This document shows positions 8,186 to 15,632 of a stretch of 23,041 bases of DNA, piece after piece. The notes under the pieces are model-generated. The model did not search any database. It saw nothing but the letters and a program-made list of their open reading frames with translations, and was not told where the DNA came from. The number at the start of each line of letters is the position of its first letter. The first letter of the stretch is position 1. Both the position numbers and the translations under genes were made by a program. Source of the DNA: a virus; the IMG/VR virus record IMGVR_UViG_3300043446_004900, positions 1 through 23,041 of that record; one strand, given 5' to 3'.

Positions 8186-8665
8186 TTAATTCCCAAATTG
8201 AAATTGGCTTAGTGGTATTTCCACTTGTGTTGGTGTTCCTGCAATATCAGTTACACGCATAACTACACTAGAAGTAGTTTTCCACCATGTAATATTGTTA
8301 CCTTCAAAATCAAATGATCCACAAGGCGCACTGTATGAACTTGAAGATGTTGAACAACTACCGCTATTTGCAAACATACTAGCCGCTAAATTTTGACTAA
8401 TTTGTGCATAGATACGTGATTCTAAGTTATTTAGAAATTTCTGTAAATTGCTGTTTTGTTTATCAGCTGCCGCTTTATCCAATGCTGCTTGAACTTGATC
8501 GCGCCATGCTTTTTGTCTAGTATATTCTTGATTTTCTATAGTTAAGACATGGCTGCTGTAACCAACACCATTAAATGCAGGACTTTTGAATGTATAGTCA
8601 GCAAGAGGTGCTGACATGCCCGTTAAAGGCAATAATACTAATAATGCTATTAGTTTTTTTGACAT
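8186..8665 (-). CDS. csgF: CsgF-type curli assembly protein
   Basis: A 159-aa exported protein with a signal peptide (about 1-18). The mature start is ADYTFKSPAFNGVGYSSHVL, which matches the CsgF N-terminus that inserts into the CsgG pore (Phe-x-x-Pro-x-Phe-x-Gly). It also has the helical SQNLAASMFAN segment, and the C-terminal part forms strands (VVMRVTDIAGTPTQVEIPL). A Ser/Cys-rich insertion (GSCSTSSSSYSAPCG) is not in E. coli CsgF. It is the first gene of the curli unit, with GGGAG 8 bases before the ATG and its own promoter upstream. No CsgE, CsgC or CsgD is visible. Confidence 0.88.
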   Translation of the reverse strand: MSKKLIALLVLLPLTGMSAPLADYTFKSPAFNGVGYSSHVLTIENQEYTRQKAWRDQVQAALDKAAADKQNSNLQKFLNNLESRIYAQISQNLAASMFANSGSCSTSSSSYSAPCGSFDFEGNNITWWKTTSSVVMRVTDIAGTPTQVEIPLSQFQFGN

Positions 8666-8676
8666 CTTTTCGCTCC

Positions 8677-8693
8677 CGGTATACCGTATTATA
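8677..8693 (-). promoter_or_regulatory. Probable promoter of the curli operon with a small palindrome
   Basis: A perfect TATAAT box (8688-8693) lies on the minus strand 23 bases upstream of the csgF ATG. No good -35 box sits 17 bases upstream (ATTTTC), so an activator or phage factor may be needed. The 10-bp palindrome CGGTATACCG (8677-8686) would cover the start of transcription and could be an operator. Confidence 0.45.
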
Positions 8694-8723
8694 TTTACAG
8701 TAACCGTAGCGAAAATAATAACA

Positions 8724-8745
8724 GAGTTTAATCTAGATTAAACTC
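8724..8745 (-). terminator. Perfect 22-bp inverted repeat, likely terminator
   Basis: A perfect palindrome overlaps the stop codon of the 636-aa gene. As RNA it can form an 8-bp stem with loop UCUAGA, followed by the U-rich run UGUUAUUAUUUU. It sits between that gene and the curli promoter, as expected for a transcription-unit boundary. The stem is AT-rich, so termination may be partial; protein binding to the palindrome is the alternative. Confidence 0.55.
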
Positions 8746-10648
8746 TTTGAGCTTTTGCCGCTTGTGCTTGTGTCATAACAAGATAAGCCGGAGTAGGAGT
8801 TTGCTGATCGTCGTTAAAGTTAAATCCGCCAGTGACTTTGATATCTTGCCCAAGTCTATCAATTAAATCATTTCCATTTTCTACTAATGCATAATCTAAT
8901 GATTCTGTATTCAAATACATGATAGTTGTAATACCATCAGCTAAGTGATAACTTTCATAAGCTAATAGGGTATAGGCTTTAATCATAGCATCAACATCAA
9001 TACCACCGTCTCTACCATCTTCTGTTTGTGGAATAGCTGAATCGATTAATTCTAATGCAGTTCTTCCTAAACTTTCTTCAACTTGTTCTAAATTGAGGAT
9101 AATTCTACGGAAAGTTTCCCAAAACAATTCAACAGTTAATTCTCTAGTACTAAAAGGACGTAATATATCATTATTAAGAGCAGTTAATCCAGTTTCATTA
9201 AAGTTATAACGAGCACCTTCTTTTCCTGCTCCTTTAATCTTTTCACCTGTATCAGAAACTTCTTTTTTGTAATTTATAATATTAGGAGAAAAATTATCCT
9301 TAGTTACAGCTACTACTTGTCCTGTTTCCTGATCTTTAATTCGAATTGGAGTGCCTTTAGGAATATGCGATACAATTTTTTGAATTCCTGGAGTCCATGC
9401 TTTCTTCCAAGCGGCGGCTGGTTTAGTAATTTTTTTACTGTTCAAACGGCCACCTGAAGTAGAACCTGCTTTAACTTCGATCTCTTTGTCACCAATTAAT
9501 AAGTCACCCTTCTTAGCCTTTTGTGCTGGGTTACCCATCATAGATAAAGCCATTTCGCCCGGGCCAATTGCTCCAGATGTCTTGCCTGGGTTATAAGAGA
9601 AAATTTTCTGTGTTTTAAAAATGTTAAACAATTTCATGAATTCTTCGTTAACATGACTTTCTACATTACCGTTAGTTTCTGCAATTAAAGACAACATATT
9701 AATAACTTTACCTGCTACACATGCTTGTAAAAACTCTTTAATTTCTGTTTCGTTAGTTTGATGAATTTCAGGTTTTAGGGTAATGTCAATAATTAAACCA
9801 AACATAAAATGTTTTAAGTTTTGTGTAAACGCACGAGCATTTTTTTCTTTACTCAATACTTGACTGCGTTCTTTAGAATTCAATGCTTGTTTTTCTTCAA
9901 CTGAAGTTTCTTTAAACTCTTGGACTTTGTTGCCCAATGCTTCTAATAAACTATTAACTTCTTTTAAGAAATTCTTAGCAATTTCTTTTTCAGCTTCACT
10001 TGCTTTTAATTTTCCAGTTAATGTTTTAACTTGTTTAATTAGTGCTTTGTTAATTTTGATACTATGTTCTATGTCTGCAACCATTGACATTTTTTGGGCA
10101 TGAGAAAATGTTTTAGTAATTGGTAGTTTTAAAATAAAATCAATGTGAGACATTAGACGTTCTGCTAATGCTTTAATTTCGCCTGACGTTACAGATGGAT
10201 CTTGTGTTTTTGCTTCTGCCAATTTTTCCTCTTCAGGCTCGTCTTCTTGTTCATCTGAATCTTGAGGAGTTGGAGTTTGCGCTATTTGGGGAACTCCTGC
10301 TAACTGTGCAACTCGATTAACTTCGTCTGATTGTGCTTGTTGAGCTGGTTGTGGTTCTGCTTGTTGTGCTTGTTGTGCTACTGGCTCTTGTGGTGTTGCA
10401 ACAGGTTCTGGTGTTACATCTATGCCTGCGTCTGGCAGCTCAATGCCTAGTTTTGCTAATTGCTGGGTAATTTTACTTTCGGTTCCTTGAAGATTTGCTA
10501 AAATTTTGTTAGTAATAGCTTGATTCTCTGGAGGAATCTCTTCTGCAATATTCGCAATGGATTGCAAATCAAACATCATAGTAGATGTTGAAATGTCTTT
10601 TTCTAGGGTATATTCTAATAGTGGTTGTTTAAACTCAAAAAATCGCAT
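8738..10648 (-). CDS. Large phage protein with PD-(D/E)XK-like motif (636 aa)
   Basis: It begins MRFFEFKQPLLEYTLEKD, a style I associate with marine phage proteins. A Pro/Gln-rich low-complexity stretch follows (about 75-145), then a long helical/coiled region (about 155-275). Residues 360-395 contain GAIGPGEMALSMM, then KKGDLLIGDKEIEVKAG: Glu365, Asp382, Glu391 and Lys393 fit the PD-(D/E)XK nuclease-fold pattern. The C-terminal part (about 490-620) is helical. It could be a nuclease or packaging-linked factor, or a virion protein that kept only the fold. A CATAAATA box lies 8 bases before the ATG and no Shine-Dalgarno is seen. The gene ends in the hairpin at 8724-8745. Confidence 0.6.
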   Translation of the reverse strand: MRFFEFKQPLLEYTLEKDISTSTMMFDLQSIANIAEEIPPENQAITNKILANLQGTESKITQQLAKLGIELPDAGIDVTPEPVATPQEPVAQQAQQAEPQPAQQAQSDEVNRVAQLAGVPQIAQTPTPQDSDEQEDEPEEEKLAEAKTQDPSVTSGEIKALAERLMSHIDFILKLPITKTFSHAQKMSMVADIEHSIKINKALIKQVKTLTGKLKASEAEKEIAKNFLKEVNSLLEALGNKVQEFKETSVEEKQALNSKERSQVLSKEKNARAFTQNLKHFMFGLIIDITLKPEIHQTNETEIKEFLQACVAGKVINMLSLIAETNGNVESHVNEEFMKLFNIFKTQKIFSYNPGKTSGAIGPGEMALSMMGNPAQKAKKGDLLIGDKEIEVKAGSTSGGRLNSKKITKPAAAWKKAWTPGIQKIVSHIPKGTPIRIKDQETGQVVAVTKDNFSPNIINYKKEVSDTGEKIKGAGKEGARYNFNETGLTALNNDILRPFSTRELTVELFWETFRRIILNLEQVEESLGRTALELIDSAIPQTEDGRDGGIDVDAMIKAYTLLAYESYHLADGITTIMYLNTESLDYALVENGNDLIDRLGQDIKVTGGFNFNDDQQTPTPAYLVMTQAQAAKAQRV

Positions 10649-10656
10649 AGTAACAA

Positions 10657-10664
10657 TATTTATG
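10657..10664 (-). promoter_or_regulatory. CATAAATA late-promoter-like box before the 636-aa gene
   Basis: Minus-strand CATAAATA overlaps the stop codon of the bilin reductase gene and lies 8 bases before the ATG of the 636-aa gene. It is the same box as at 14695 and 22416. No Shine-Dalgarno follows, so the transcript would be almost leaderless if this is a T4-type late promoter. Confidence 0.4.
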
Positions 10665-11340
10665 CGATTTCAGGGAAGAGGCATTCCTGTATGAATACCC
10701 GCACATCATCTTCGTTTAGCCCTAAACTAGCCATTACACGCGGTGTATGCGGGTTTTGTTTTTGATTATCACAATAGTAATTTTGATGTGATGTTGTATC
10801 TAAAACTGTATTATTAGTTTCTGCTACCGTGCTTAGATAGTGTGCAAGAGTAGTTTTTGCCATAGCAATAATTTGATCTAACTCTTCTTCGCTTTGTACA
10901 TTACCTGCAGCTACCATACTAGGACTAAAAATGCGTTTAGCCCAGTCAGGAAGTTCACGTTCTCTGCGCCATTCTAGTTTAGCAACTTCATCTGCAAACC
11001 AGTCCATCATAGGGTGAAACGTGTCGCCCGCTGCCGAGTAATCGTGAAAACAACCGGTAATTTTGTTCTTACCTGCTACAACGTCAAATCCGTAAATTGG
11101 TGCTGGGTTATGTATGTGCGGGAAAATGCAACAATGCATCATCCACAAGCCTTTAGTTTCTCTAGCGTCTACTACATCAACGTGAGCACGGCGATAACTA
11201 TCAGAAGTCCATACACGATTAATCCACCCAGGTTGATTGAATCGATCCATTCCTGGTTCAAAGATTTCAGTGCCAGTCCTGCCAAATTCTGTCTCTAATA
11301 AATGCTGAACTTCTATCAGCGTGTCCCAAACTTTACTCAT
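10660..11340 (-). CDS. pcyX: Ferredoxin-dependent bilin reductase (PcyA/PcyX/PebS family)
   Basis: It reduces biliverdin to a phycobilin with electrons from ferredoxin. The core LWMMHCCIFPHIHN, then PIYGFDVVAG, matches PcyA around His88 and Asp105, with the same 17-residue spacing (His73 and Asp90, counted from the upstream TTG). PcyA Glu76 appears replaced by Asp59 in AHVDVVDA. The C-terminal NYYCDNQKQNPHTPRVM motif is typical of the family. I chose the ATG at 11340, which overlaps the heme oxygenase stop; a TTG at 11352 is possible. The pair is therefore translationally coupled. Known phage members are PebS and PcyX, which make phycoerythrobilin; PcyX is PcyA-like in sequence, as this one seems to be. 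The exact product cannot be read from sequence. Confidence 0.88.
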   Translation of the reverse strand: MSKVWDTLIEVQHLLETEFGRTGTEIFEPGMDRFNQPGWINRVWTSDSYRRAHVDVVDARETKGLWMMHCCIFPHIHNPAPIYGFDVVAGKNKITGCFHDYSAAGDTFHPMMDWFADEVAKLEWRRERELPDWAKRIFSPSMVAAGNVQSEEELDQIIAMAKTTLAHYLSTVAETNNTVLDTTSHQNYYCDNQKQNPHTPRVMASLGLNEDDVRVFIQECLFPEIA

Positions 11341-11890
11341 AGTCCTTGGCAATAACTAACATTTCGTCAAAGAAACGTCTAGCAAACTCAAAGCATACTT
11401 TTGCTTCTTCTGCTAAACTATCATCTAATTTACTACGGATTGCTTCTTTGATCTTTTCTGGATCATCACCAAACTCGTAATATCTTCCTACACCTGGCAC
11501 ACGTTTTTTAATCATTTGGCCGCCGCTGAGATCTCCCATATGACGTACATAAATGTGTGCCATTAATAATTTTGGATCATGTTTAATGCTTAAAATATGT
11601 CTCATGTAGTCATCAACTACTGGACACATGCGAGGATTTTCTGTATTGTCCTCTCCCCATAATTCCATAAAGTCGGCTAGAATAGCAGGTGCTCTGCGAA
11701 TTTCAGGCAGACCACTAAACAAGTTATGCGGCATAGCGCATACTTCTAAAATTTCATATTGCGGATGCTGATTTTTTAAATATGTTGCGTATAATTTTGG
11801 ATTAATTGATCCTGAAAATAGAATTTTTACAAAAGCTGAACGTTCTGCATTAGTATGTGCTTCTTTTGTTAGTTCTCTTAAATTGCTCAT
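11333..11890 (-). CDS. ho1: Heme oxygenase (biliverdin-producing)
   Basis: It opens heme to biliverdin, CO and ferrous iron, using reduced ferredoxin in this pathway. It has 185 aa, shorter than cyanobacterial HO1 (about 240). The proximal heme ligand is His12 in LTKEAHTNAE, and the distal helix motif GDLSGGQMI (119-126) is intact, so it should be active. The ATG overlaps the clpS stop (ATGA) and its own stop overlaps the reductase start, giving a clpS-ho-reductase unit. Biliverdin is the reductase substrate, so the two genes form a complete heme-to-phycobilin route. Released iron could feed the phage Fe-S proteins (inference). Confidence 0.93.
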   Translation of the reverse strand: MSNLRELTKEAHTNAERSAFVKILFSGSINPKLYATYLKNQHPQYEILEVCAMPHNLFSGLPEIRRAPAILADFMELWGEDNTENPRMCPVVDDYMRHILSIKHDPKLLMAHIYVRHMGDLSGGQMIKKRVPGVGRYYEFGDDPEKIKEAIRSKLDDSLAEEAKVCFEFARRFFDEMLVIAKDYE

Positions 11891-12189
11891 TCTTCCTCCA
11901 ATTTAATTTGGAGAGGAAATCCGTTAGTACGTGCCTGCTGAGTTGCTTCAACTGCTTTGGCCTCGGCAATTTCAAAACTATAAACACCTGCAATACCACT
12001 GCCTGTTTCGTGTACTTGAAACATGATTTCTTTTGCAGTATCAGGAGTGTGTTTAAAAATCTCAACTAGTAATGAAATTACAAATTCCATTGGCGTCGAG
12101 TCATCGTTTAGCAAAATAACTTTCCAACGCTTTGGTTCTTGGACCGTTACTTTAATCTTTTCATCTAGTTGAATATCGGTGCTAGGCAT
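11887..12189 (-). CDS. clpS: ClpS, N-degron adaptor for ClpAP protease
   Basis: ClpS binds proteins with bulky N-terminal residues and hands them to ClpA/ClpP. The 100-aa protein has the diagnostic KVILLNDDSTPMEFVISLL segment (substrate pocket around NDD-TPMEFV) and the VHETGSGIAGVYSFEIAEAKA segment. The N-terminal tail (1-22), which engages ClpA in cellular ClpS, is present. No clpA or clpP is in the window, so it would act on the host protease. It is preceded by a strong GC-rich hairpin and AAAGAG, and is coupled to heme oxygenase (ATGA). It might spare or redirect host proteolysis. Confidence 0.93.
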   Translation of the reverse strand: MPSTDIQLDEKIKVTVQEPKRWKVILLNDDSTPMEFVISLLVEIFKHTPDTAKEIMFQVHETGSGIAGVYSFEIAEAKAVEATQQARTNGFPLQIKLEEE

Positions 12190-12208
12190 TTCGTTCTCTT
12201 TAAATTGT

Positions 12209-12228
12209 GGGGGAGTTTTACCTCCCCC
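12209..12228 (-). terminator. Strong hairpin between hsp20 and clpS
   Basis: GGGGGAG pairs perfectly with CTCCCCC around loop GTAAAA. It is followed by ACAATTTAAAGAG, not a T-run, so it is not a classic terminator. It may set mRNA stability or processing between hsp20 and clpS, or act as a partial terminator. Confidence 0.6.
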
Positions 12229-12237
12229 GGGTTACAG

Positions 12238-12666
12238 TTATTTAATTTCAATTACACGTGGTTTTAGTGCTTCTGGCACAATACGCTCAATTTGAATCTT
12301 AAGCATACCGTCTTTAACTTCAGCACCTTTTACTTCCATGTATTCTGCTAGTGTAAAATGTTGTTGAAAATCTCTAGCAGCCAATCCACGATGTAAGTAC
12401 TCTTTACTGTCGTTTTCAGTAGACTTTGTTCCTGTAATTGTAAGTTGATCTTGATCAACTTCTACAAGAATCTCGTCTTTACTAAAACCAGCAACTGCTA
12501 CTTCAATACCGTAATGTGTTTCATCATATTTTACAATATTGTGTGGAGGATAGTTACCATTTTGGTTACCTTGAAAGAAACGATCATTGAAATAACGATC
12601 GAATCCTACTAGGGCTCTGTTAAGCTGAGCTAGAGCTTGTGTATCAATAGTTCTTAATTGTGTCAT
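12238..12666 (-). CDS. hsp20: Hsp20/IbpA-type small heat-shock protein
   Basis: A 142-aa ATP-independent holdase that binds unfolding proteins and passes them to DnaK. The alpha-crystallin domain (about 38-130) begins with PPHNIVKYDETHYGIEVAVAG. It contains GFSKDEILVEVDQDQLTITG, the loop strand EYLHRGLAARDFQQHFTLAEY and the closing GMLKIQIERIVPE. The Leu-Lys-Pro-Arg and IEIK ending resembles IbpA. It follows dnaK and shares with it a duplicated leader (12674-12721) that may act as an RNA thermometer. Small heat-shock proteins occur in cyanophages; pairing one with DnaK is less common. Confidence 0.95.
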   Translation of the reverse strand: MTQLRTIDTQALAQLNRALVGFDRYFNDRFFQGNQNGNYPPHNIVKYDETHYGIEVAVAGFSKDEILVEVDQDQLTITGTKSTENDSKEYLHRGLAARDFQQHFTLAEYMEVKGAEVKDGMLKIQIERIVPEALKPRVIEIK

Positions 12667-12673
12667 TTTATAT

Positions 12674-12721
12674 CTCCTTAATTAAGCAAGAATGTGTAGG
12701 GCCCGACCATCGGCACCCTAC
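12674..12721 (-). promoter_or_regulatory. hsp20 leader: hairpin plus possible fourU-type RNA thermometer
   Basis: On the minus strand, GTAGGG...CCCTAC form an outer stem (12696-12721). Next come ACATTCTTGCTTAA and the Shine-Dalgarno AAGGAG (12674-12679). UUCUU (12688-12692) can pair with AAGGA (12675-12679) across an 8-base loop, masking the ribosome site with a weak 5-bp helix. The same design precedes dnaK. Thermometer function is inferred from this layout. Confidence 0.5.
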
Positions 12722-12733
12722 GTTTTTATTATA

Positions 12734-14638
12734 TTACTTTTTATCTGTTGGGTCAACTTCTTTGAAACTTGCATCTACAGTTGTATCACCAGATTGGCTC
12801 GACTGTTGATTTTTGGCTTCTTCAGCGGCTCGTTTCTTTTCAAAAACTGGAGTTGCAGATTCAAATAAGTCTTGAACAGATTTGTTAATTGTTTCAACAT
12901 CGTTACCTTTGATAGATTCATCAAGAGTTTTAAATGCTGATTCAATTTTGGCTTGTTCTTCATCGTTCAAACTACCTTTGTGTTCTTCGTAGTCTTTCTT
13001 CAATGTATGAACAGCCGCTTCTGCACTGTTACGTGCATCGATAAGTTCACGAGCTTTTTTATCTGCTTCAGCATTTTCTTCCGCTTCACGAACCATACGT
13101 TCGATTTCAGCTTCTGAAAGTCCAGAATCAGATTTGATCGTGATCTTATTTTCTTTACCAGTGCTTTTATCTTTAGCACTAATGTTCATAATACCGTTTG
13201 CATCGATATCAAATGTTACTTCGATTTGTGGCATACCACGTGGTGCTGGGTTAATGCCGTCTAACTTAAATTCGCCAAGTGCTTTGTTGTATTTGAACAA
13301 TTCACGTTCACCTTGTGCTACTTTAATATCAACAGCTGGCTGGTTGTCTTCTGCTGTACTAAATGTTTGGCTAGCTTTAGTTGGGATAGTTGTGTTCTTT
13401 TGAATTAACTTGGTAAACACACCGCCCATTGTTTCAATACCTAGGCTCAATGGTGTAACGTCTAGTAATAGAACGTCTGTCTTGTCTCCTGCTAACACAG
13501 CACCTTGGATGGCTGCACCTGCGGCAACTGCTTCGTCTGGGTTAACGTCTTTACGTGGTGCCTTGCCGAACAGTTTCTCAACTGCTTCTTGCACTTTAGG
13601 CATACGTGTTTGTCCGCCAACCAAGATAACTTCATCAATATCGTTAGCTGTGACGTTTGCATCTTTCATAGCAATCTTACATGGCTCAATTGAACGCTCG
13701 ATTAGTTTTTCAACCATTGCTTCAAACTTAGCACGAGTAAGTTTTACATTTAAATGTTTTGGACCGCTTGCGTCTGCTGTAATGTATGGCAAGTTGATGT
13801 CTGTACTTGCAGAACTAGATAATTCAATTTTAGCCTTTTCAGCTGAGTCTTTTAGGCGTTGTAGAGCCAACATGTCTTTCTTAAGATCGACGCCATTTTC
13901 TTTCTTAAATTCTTCTACCAAGTAATCCATGATAGCTTGGTCAAAGTCTTCACCGCCTAAGAATGTATCACCGTTTGTTGATAATACTTCAATTTGCTTG
14001 TCGCCGTCGATGTTGGCAATTTCGATAATAGAGATATCAAATGTACCACCACCTAAGTCATAAACTGCAATCTTACGATCCTTTTTACTTTCTTTATCAA
14101 CACCATAGGCTAGTGCAGCTGCTGTTGGTTCGTTAATAATACGCAGAACTTCTAAACCTGCAATCTTACCTGCATCCTTAGTTGCTTGACGTTGTTGGTC
14201 GTTGAAGTATGCTGGTACTGTAATAACTGCTTTGTCTACAGTTTCACCTAAATAGTCTTCAGCAGTTTTTTTCATCTTGCGAAGAACTTCAGCACTAATT
14301 TGTGGAGGTGCTAATTTTTCGTTATTTGCTTCTACCCATGCATCACCATTTTCTGCTCTGATGATAGTATAAGGCATTAAGTCAATGTCTTTTTGTACAG
14401 CCTTTTCTTCAAACTTGCGTCCGATCAAACGCTTGGCTGCGTAAATTGTATTCTTTGGATTTGTTACTGCTTGTCGTTTTGCTGTTGCACCTACGAGAAC
14501 CTCGTCATTGGTGTAAGCTACGATTGATGGTGTTGTTCTAGCACCTTCGCTGTTTTCAATTACTTTAGCCTTACCATTTTCTAGTACTGCTACACAGCTA
14601 TTTGTTGTACCTAAGTCGATACCGATGATTTTGCTCAT
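12734..14638 (-). CDS. dnaK: DnaK (Hsp70) chaperone, full length
   Basis: ATP-driven chaperone of 634 aa, the same size as bacterial DnaK. The nucleotide-binding domain (1 to about 385) has the [14 protein letters not shown] phosphate loop, [26 protein letters not shown] and [11 protein letters not shown]. The linker [13 protein letters not shown] is intact, followed by the substrate-binding beta domain and the helical lid (about 510-600). The tail ends EVDPTDKK, close to the cellular EEVxDKK ending. Nothing is truncated, so it should work with host DnaJ and GrpE, neither of which is in the window. The phage IscU also carries the LPPVK motif read by the Hsp70 HscA. The gene probably came from a bacterial host. 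It is preceded by the shared leader and a CATAAATA box. Confidence 0.98.
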   Translation of the reverse strand: MSKIIGIDLGTTNSCVAVLENGKAKVIENSEGARTTPSIVAYTNDEVLVGATAKRQAVTNPKNTIYAAKRLIGRKFEEKAVQKDIDLMPYTIIRAENGDAWVEANNEKLAPPQISAEVLRKMKKTAEDYLGETVDKAVITVPAYFNDQQRQATKDAGKIAGLEVLRIINEPTAAALAYGVDKESKKDRKIAVYDLGGGTFDISIIEIANIDGDKQIEVLSTNGDTFLGGEDFDQAIMDYLVEEFKKENGVDLKKDMLALQRLKDSAEKAKIELSSSASTDINLPYITADASGPKHLNVKLTRAKFEAMVEKLIERSIEPCKIAMKDANVTANDIDEVILVGGQTRMPKVQEAVEKLFGKAPRKDVNPDEAVAAGAAIQGAVLAGDKTDVLLLDVTPLSLGIETMGGVFTKLIQKNTTIPTKASQTFSTAEDNQPAVDIKVAQGERELFKYNKALGEFKLDGINPAPRGMPQIEVTFDIDANGIMNISAKDKSTGKENKITIKSDSGLSEAEIERMVREAEENAEADKKARELIDARNSAEAAVHTLKKDYEEHKGSLNDEEQAKIESAFKTLDESIKGNDVETINKSVQDLFESATPVFEKKRAAEEAKNQQSSQSGDTTVDASFKEVDPTDKK

Positions 14639-14645
14639 TTTTGTT

Positions 14646-14689
14646 CTCCTTTGTTAAGCAAGAATATGTAGGCCCTAACGGCGCTCTAC
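14646..14689 (-). promoter_or_regulatory. dnaK leader: hairpin plus possible fourU-type RNA thermometer
   Basis: This is a second copy of the hsp20 leader. A GTAG...CTAC stem (14668-14689) is followed by ATATTCTTGCTTAAC and AAAGGAG. UUCUU (14660-14664) can pair with AAGGA (14647-14651) over an 8-base loop, exactly as before hsp20. The strings TTAAGCAAGAAT (plus strand, 14654-14665 and 12682-12693) are identical, while the hairpin arms differ but keep pairing. Both copies precede heat-shock genes. Confidence 0.5.
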
Positions 14690-14694
14690 AATTT

Positions 14695-14702
14695 TATTTA
14701 TG
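14695..14702 (-). promoter_or_regulatory. CATAAATA late-promoter-like box upstream of dnaK
   Basis: Minus-strand CATAAATA overlaps the stop codon of the MazG-like gene, 56 bases before the dnaK ATG. If used as a T4-like late promoter, the transcript would carry the whole hairpin and thermometer-like leader. Confidence 0.45.
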
Positions 14703-14988
14703 CCTGAATGTTGTCAGTTTTAAAAATATTTGACCAAATTTTTAGTTTTTCACGTTTGGCTTCTGCGGCTTTTTCAATATTGCTAAAACTAACAATATCA
14801 AGCTCTTGTAGTATATCTACCATTGCTTGTAAATCGCCTAGTTCTTCTTCCAAGTGTTCTCTATTAGTTTTGGGTTTACCAGGCTTTAGATTATCTAACC
14901 CAAAACGGCTGATTTTACTTACTGCTTGAATTACTTCAGCACATTCTTCTTGTAAGATATCCATTACTTCTTTTGTTTGTTTGTCCAT
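14698..14988 (-). CDS. MazG-like nucleotide pyrophosphohydrolase (96 aa)
   Basis: Predicted all-alpha NTP pyrophosphatase that hydrolyses nucleotide triphosphates to monophosphates. Metal-binding motifs are QEECAEVIQA (Glu14, Glu15, Glu18) and HLEEELGDLQAMVD (Glu48, Asp52), the EExxE...ExxxD arrangement of the MazG superfamily. At 96 aa it is one domain, as in phage MazG proteins. Proposed roles in phages are nucleotide-pool cleaning or altering the ppGpp starvation response; the substrate cannot be told here. It follows the exonuclease gene by 3 bases, so the two are likely co-transcribed from the promoter at 15604-15632. Confidence 0.85.
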   Translation of the reverse strand: MDKQTKEVMDILQEECAEVIQAVSKISRFGLDNLKPGKPKTNREHLEEELGDLQAMVDILQELDIVSFSNIEKAAEAKREKLKIWSNIFKTDNIQA

Positions 14989-14991
14989 ATA

Positions 14992-15576
14992 TTACCTTTG
15001 GTTTGCAAATGGGGCTATGTAGTTGCCATCTTTTGTAGTGCTAGTACGCAAAGTGTTATATACATTTTGAATACCAACTGCTTGATTCCATGCATCTTCC
15101 AACGCATGGTGTTTTAATACTGGAGGGCGATTAGGATTTATACCTAAGTCAAATGCGGTGCGTACATCGCGTACTTGCCAAAAGCTCCAAGGTACTGCCT
15201 TGTTAATACGTTTGAAAACTGTTTCGCAAATTACAACGTCAAATGCCGCACCGTTTGACCAAACTCTCTTTGCACCCCAGCAAAATTTATATAGCTGATT
15301 AAAAGCATCAACTATATGAATACGATTGTCAGGACTAAATGCTTCATCTTGTGCTTCTTTACTTTGATTAGCCCACCATGCAATGGTGTCATCGTTGGTT
15401 ACTAGTCCTATTTCGTGACAGCTATCAACATCAACTTTAACATAAAAACTGTCCATTGCTGGCTCTTCGACATCCATACCAAAAGGATCAAATTTTACTG
15501 CTCCTATGGTAAGAATGGCGGCATCGGTTGATGTCGCCAAAGTTTCTAAGTCAATCATTACATCTGTATTAGCCAT
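14992..15576 (-). CDS. DEDDh 3'-5' exonuclease (Rv2179c/T4-phage type)
   Basis: A 194-aa exonuclease of the RNase T/DnaQ superfamily. Motif I is MIDLETLAT (Asp9, Glu11), motif II NGAAFDVVICE (Asp113) and motif III KHHALEDAWNQA (His156, Asp161), so all catalytic residues are present. Small stand-alone proteins of this type in T4-like phages resemble the mycobacterial Rv2179c 3'-5' exoribonuclease. RNA or single-stranded DNA could be the substrate. It is first in the exonuclease-mazG unit, with AACGAAAGAGC before the ATG. Confidence 0.85.
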   Translation of the reverse strand: MANTDVMIDLETLATSTDAAILTIGAVKFDPFGMDVEEPAMDSFYVKVDVDSCHEIGLVTNDDTIAWWANQSKEAQDEAFSPDNRIHIVDAFNQLYKFCWGAKRVWSNGAAFDVVICETVFKRINKAVPWSFWQVRDVRTAFDLGINPNRPPVLKHHALEDAWNQAVGIQNVYNTLRTSTTKDGNYIAPFANQR

Positions 15577-15603
15577 ATGCTCTTTCGTTATTTTAGAGTA
15601 TAT

Positions 15604-15632
15604 AGTTTAACACAAAATGTTAACGATGTCAA
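15604..15632 (-). promoter_or_regulatory. Sigma-70 promoter for the exonuclease-mazG unit
   Basis: On the minus strand TTGACA (15627-15632) and TAAACT (15604-15609) are 17 bases apart, 28 bases before the exonuclease ATG. The -35 box overlaps the bS21 stop codon. It fits early transcription by host RNA polymerase. Confidence 0.7.

Noticed and set aside
11341-11352. TTG start adding MPRT to the bilin reductase
   Set aside because: The ATG at 11340 overlaps the heme oxygenase stop in a typical coupling arrangement and needs no rare start; the TTG remains possible.
12696-12721. Hairpin before hsp20 as an intrinsic terminator of dnaK
   Set aside because: It is not followed by a T-run on the minus strand, and a matching copy lies before dnaK, so a leader element fits better.
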